Assembly (NCBI GenBank): GCA_001915545.1
Contig: MNQS01000166.1
Coordinates: 1,321-13,449 of the forward strand
Origin: Bacteroides sp. 43_108
Lineage (GTDB): Bacteria; Bacteroidota; Bacteroidia; Bacteroidales; Bacteroidaceae
Length of the DNA stretch: 12,129 bases
Direction: 5' to 3'
Under the pieces are notes generated by a model that searched no databases, was not told the DNA's origin, and saw nothing but the letters and a program-made list of their open reading frames with translations. Below are positions 11,862-12,129 of the stretch, piece by piece. Every line of letters starts with the position of its first letter. Within the stretch, counting starts at the first letter, position 1. Both the position numbers and the translations under genes were made by a program.

Positions 11862-12129
11862 AATCGCAGAAAAATATCTTAAAATCCATTGAAGGTCTGT
11901 CCGATATAGAACTATTTGTTATTGATCTCTTTTGTGGCGCCGGCGGTTTGTCCGAAGGTGTGGAAGAAGCACGATTGGATGGAAATAGATGTGGAAAGGT
12001 TGTTTGCTGTGTGAACCATGACAAGAATGCCATCCTTTCACATGATGCCAATATCCCTGATGCACTTCACTTTATTGAGGATATCCGTACACTGGAACTT
12101 TCCCCGATAAGCACTATTGTAGAACGTAT
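11858..12129 (+). CDS. C5-cytosine DNA methyltransferase, N-terminal part (cut by window end)
   Basis: The 90 visible residues start MKSQKNILKSIEGLSDIELF. Motif I (DLFCGAGGLSEG, residues 23-34), which binds S-adenosylmethionine, is intact. An acidic pair of the motif II or III type follows (VNHDKNAILSH; EDIRTL). The catalytic PC motif (motif IV) would lie past the window end, so activity cannot be judged. Such phage enzymes methylate cytosines to block host restriction. The gene starts in the last codons of the preceding small protein (ATGA overlap). The start at 11858 is the only ATG close to the motif. Confidence 0.88.
   Translation, partial: MKSQKNILKSIEGLSDIELFVIDLFCGAGGLSEGVEEARLDGNRCGKVVCCVNHDKNAILSHDANIPDALHFIEDIRTLELSPISTIVER

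Noticed and set aside
1..12129. CRISPR array or transposon
   Set aside because: No regularly spaced repeats and no transposase or terminal inverted repeats were seen by reading; the only mobile-type gene is the HNH fusion.

Overview
The window looks like the early recombination and replication region of a temperate phage or prophage of a Bacteroidales host (Bacteroides, Phocaeicola or Parabacteroides type). Three things support this. Intergenic promoters fit the Bacteroidota pattern (TTTG, about 19 bases, TAnnTTTG-like). Start codons sit in A-rich leaders without clear Shine-Dalgarno sequences. The gene set is phage-like: an annealing protein, a lambda-type exonuclease, DUF1351, VRR-NUC, DUF6291-type and DnaC-like genes. 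All convincing genes are on the + strand and most overlap or nearly abut. No integrase, terminase or structural gene is present, so the boundaries of the element are outside the window.

Layout. Bases 1-286 contain no convincing protein gene but several strong hairpins, including a tRNA-like 3' end with an encoded CCA. Bases 287-706 hold two small genes. A promoter at 767-797 then starts a long operon: three small proteins, RecT-like annealing protein (1423), YqaJ/lambda-type exonuclease (2190), a Cys-rich YkgJ-like protein, a nucleotidyltransferase-fold protein, a DUF1351 protein, several small unknowns, a small membrane protein and an SPFH-domain lipoprotein (6205). Bases 6994-7251 hold an unusual tRNA-like gene. 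It folds as a complete 91-nt class II tRNA only if a structured block of about 76 nt is ignored. Next come a DUF4494 gene broken by an internal out-of-frame deletion, a VRR-NUC nuclease and an unknown protein. A second promoter (8757-8787) precedes the replication block: a truncated DUF6291-like domain fused to an HNH endonuclease, a full DUF6291-type replication protein, and a DnaC-like helicase loader whose reading frame overlaps its neighbour by 137 nt. Two further transcription units follow, and the window ends inside a C5-cytosine DNA methyltransferase.

How it works together. The annealing protein and exonuclease form a two-component recombination system. The DUF6291-type protein and AAA+ loader probably recruit the host replicative helicase. 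VRR-NUC probably resolves or trims branched DNA, and the methyltransferase probably protects phage DNA. A 15-bp palindrome of the form ATTTG-N5-CAAAT occurs in three promoter regions, and a second cassette (AGTTATATWAAGTTAAGC) occurs at matching positions in two of them. This suggests shared control by a DNA-binding regulator.

The most unusual items are the interrupted tRNA-like gene, whose Leu-like body carries a UGA anticodon arm; the RNA-like structures at the left edge; the HNH fusion; the long dual-coding overlap; and the three-copy operator.
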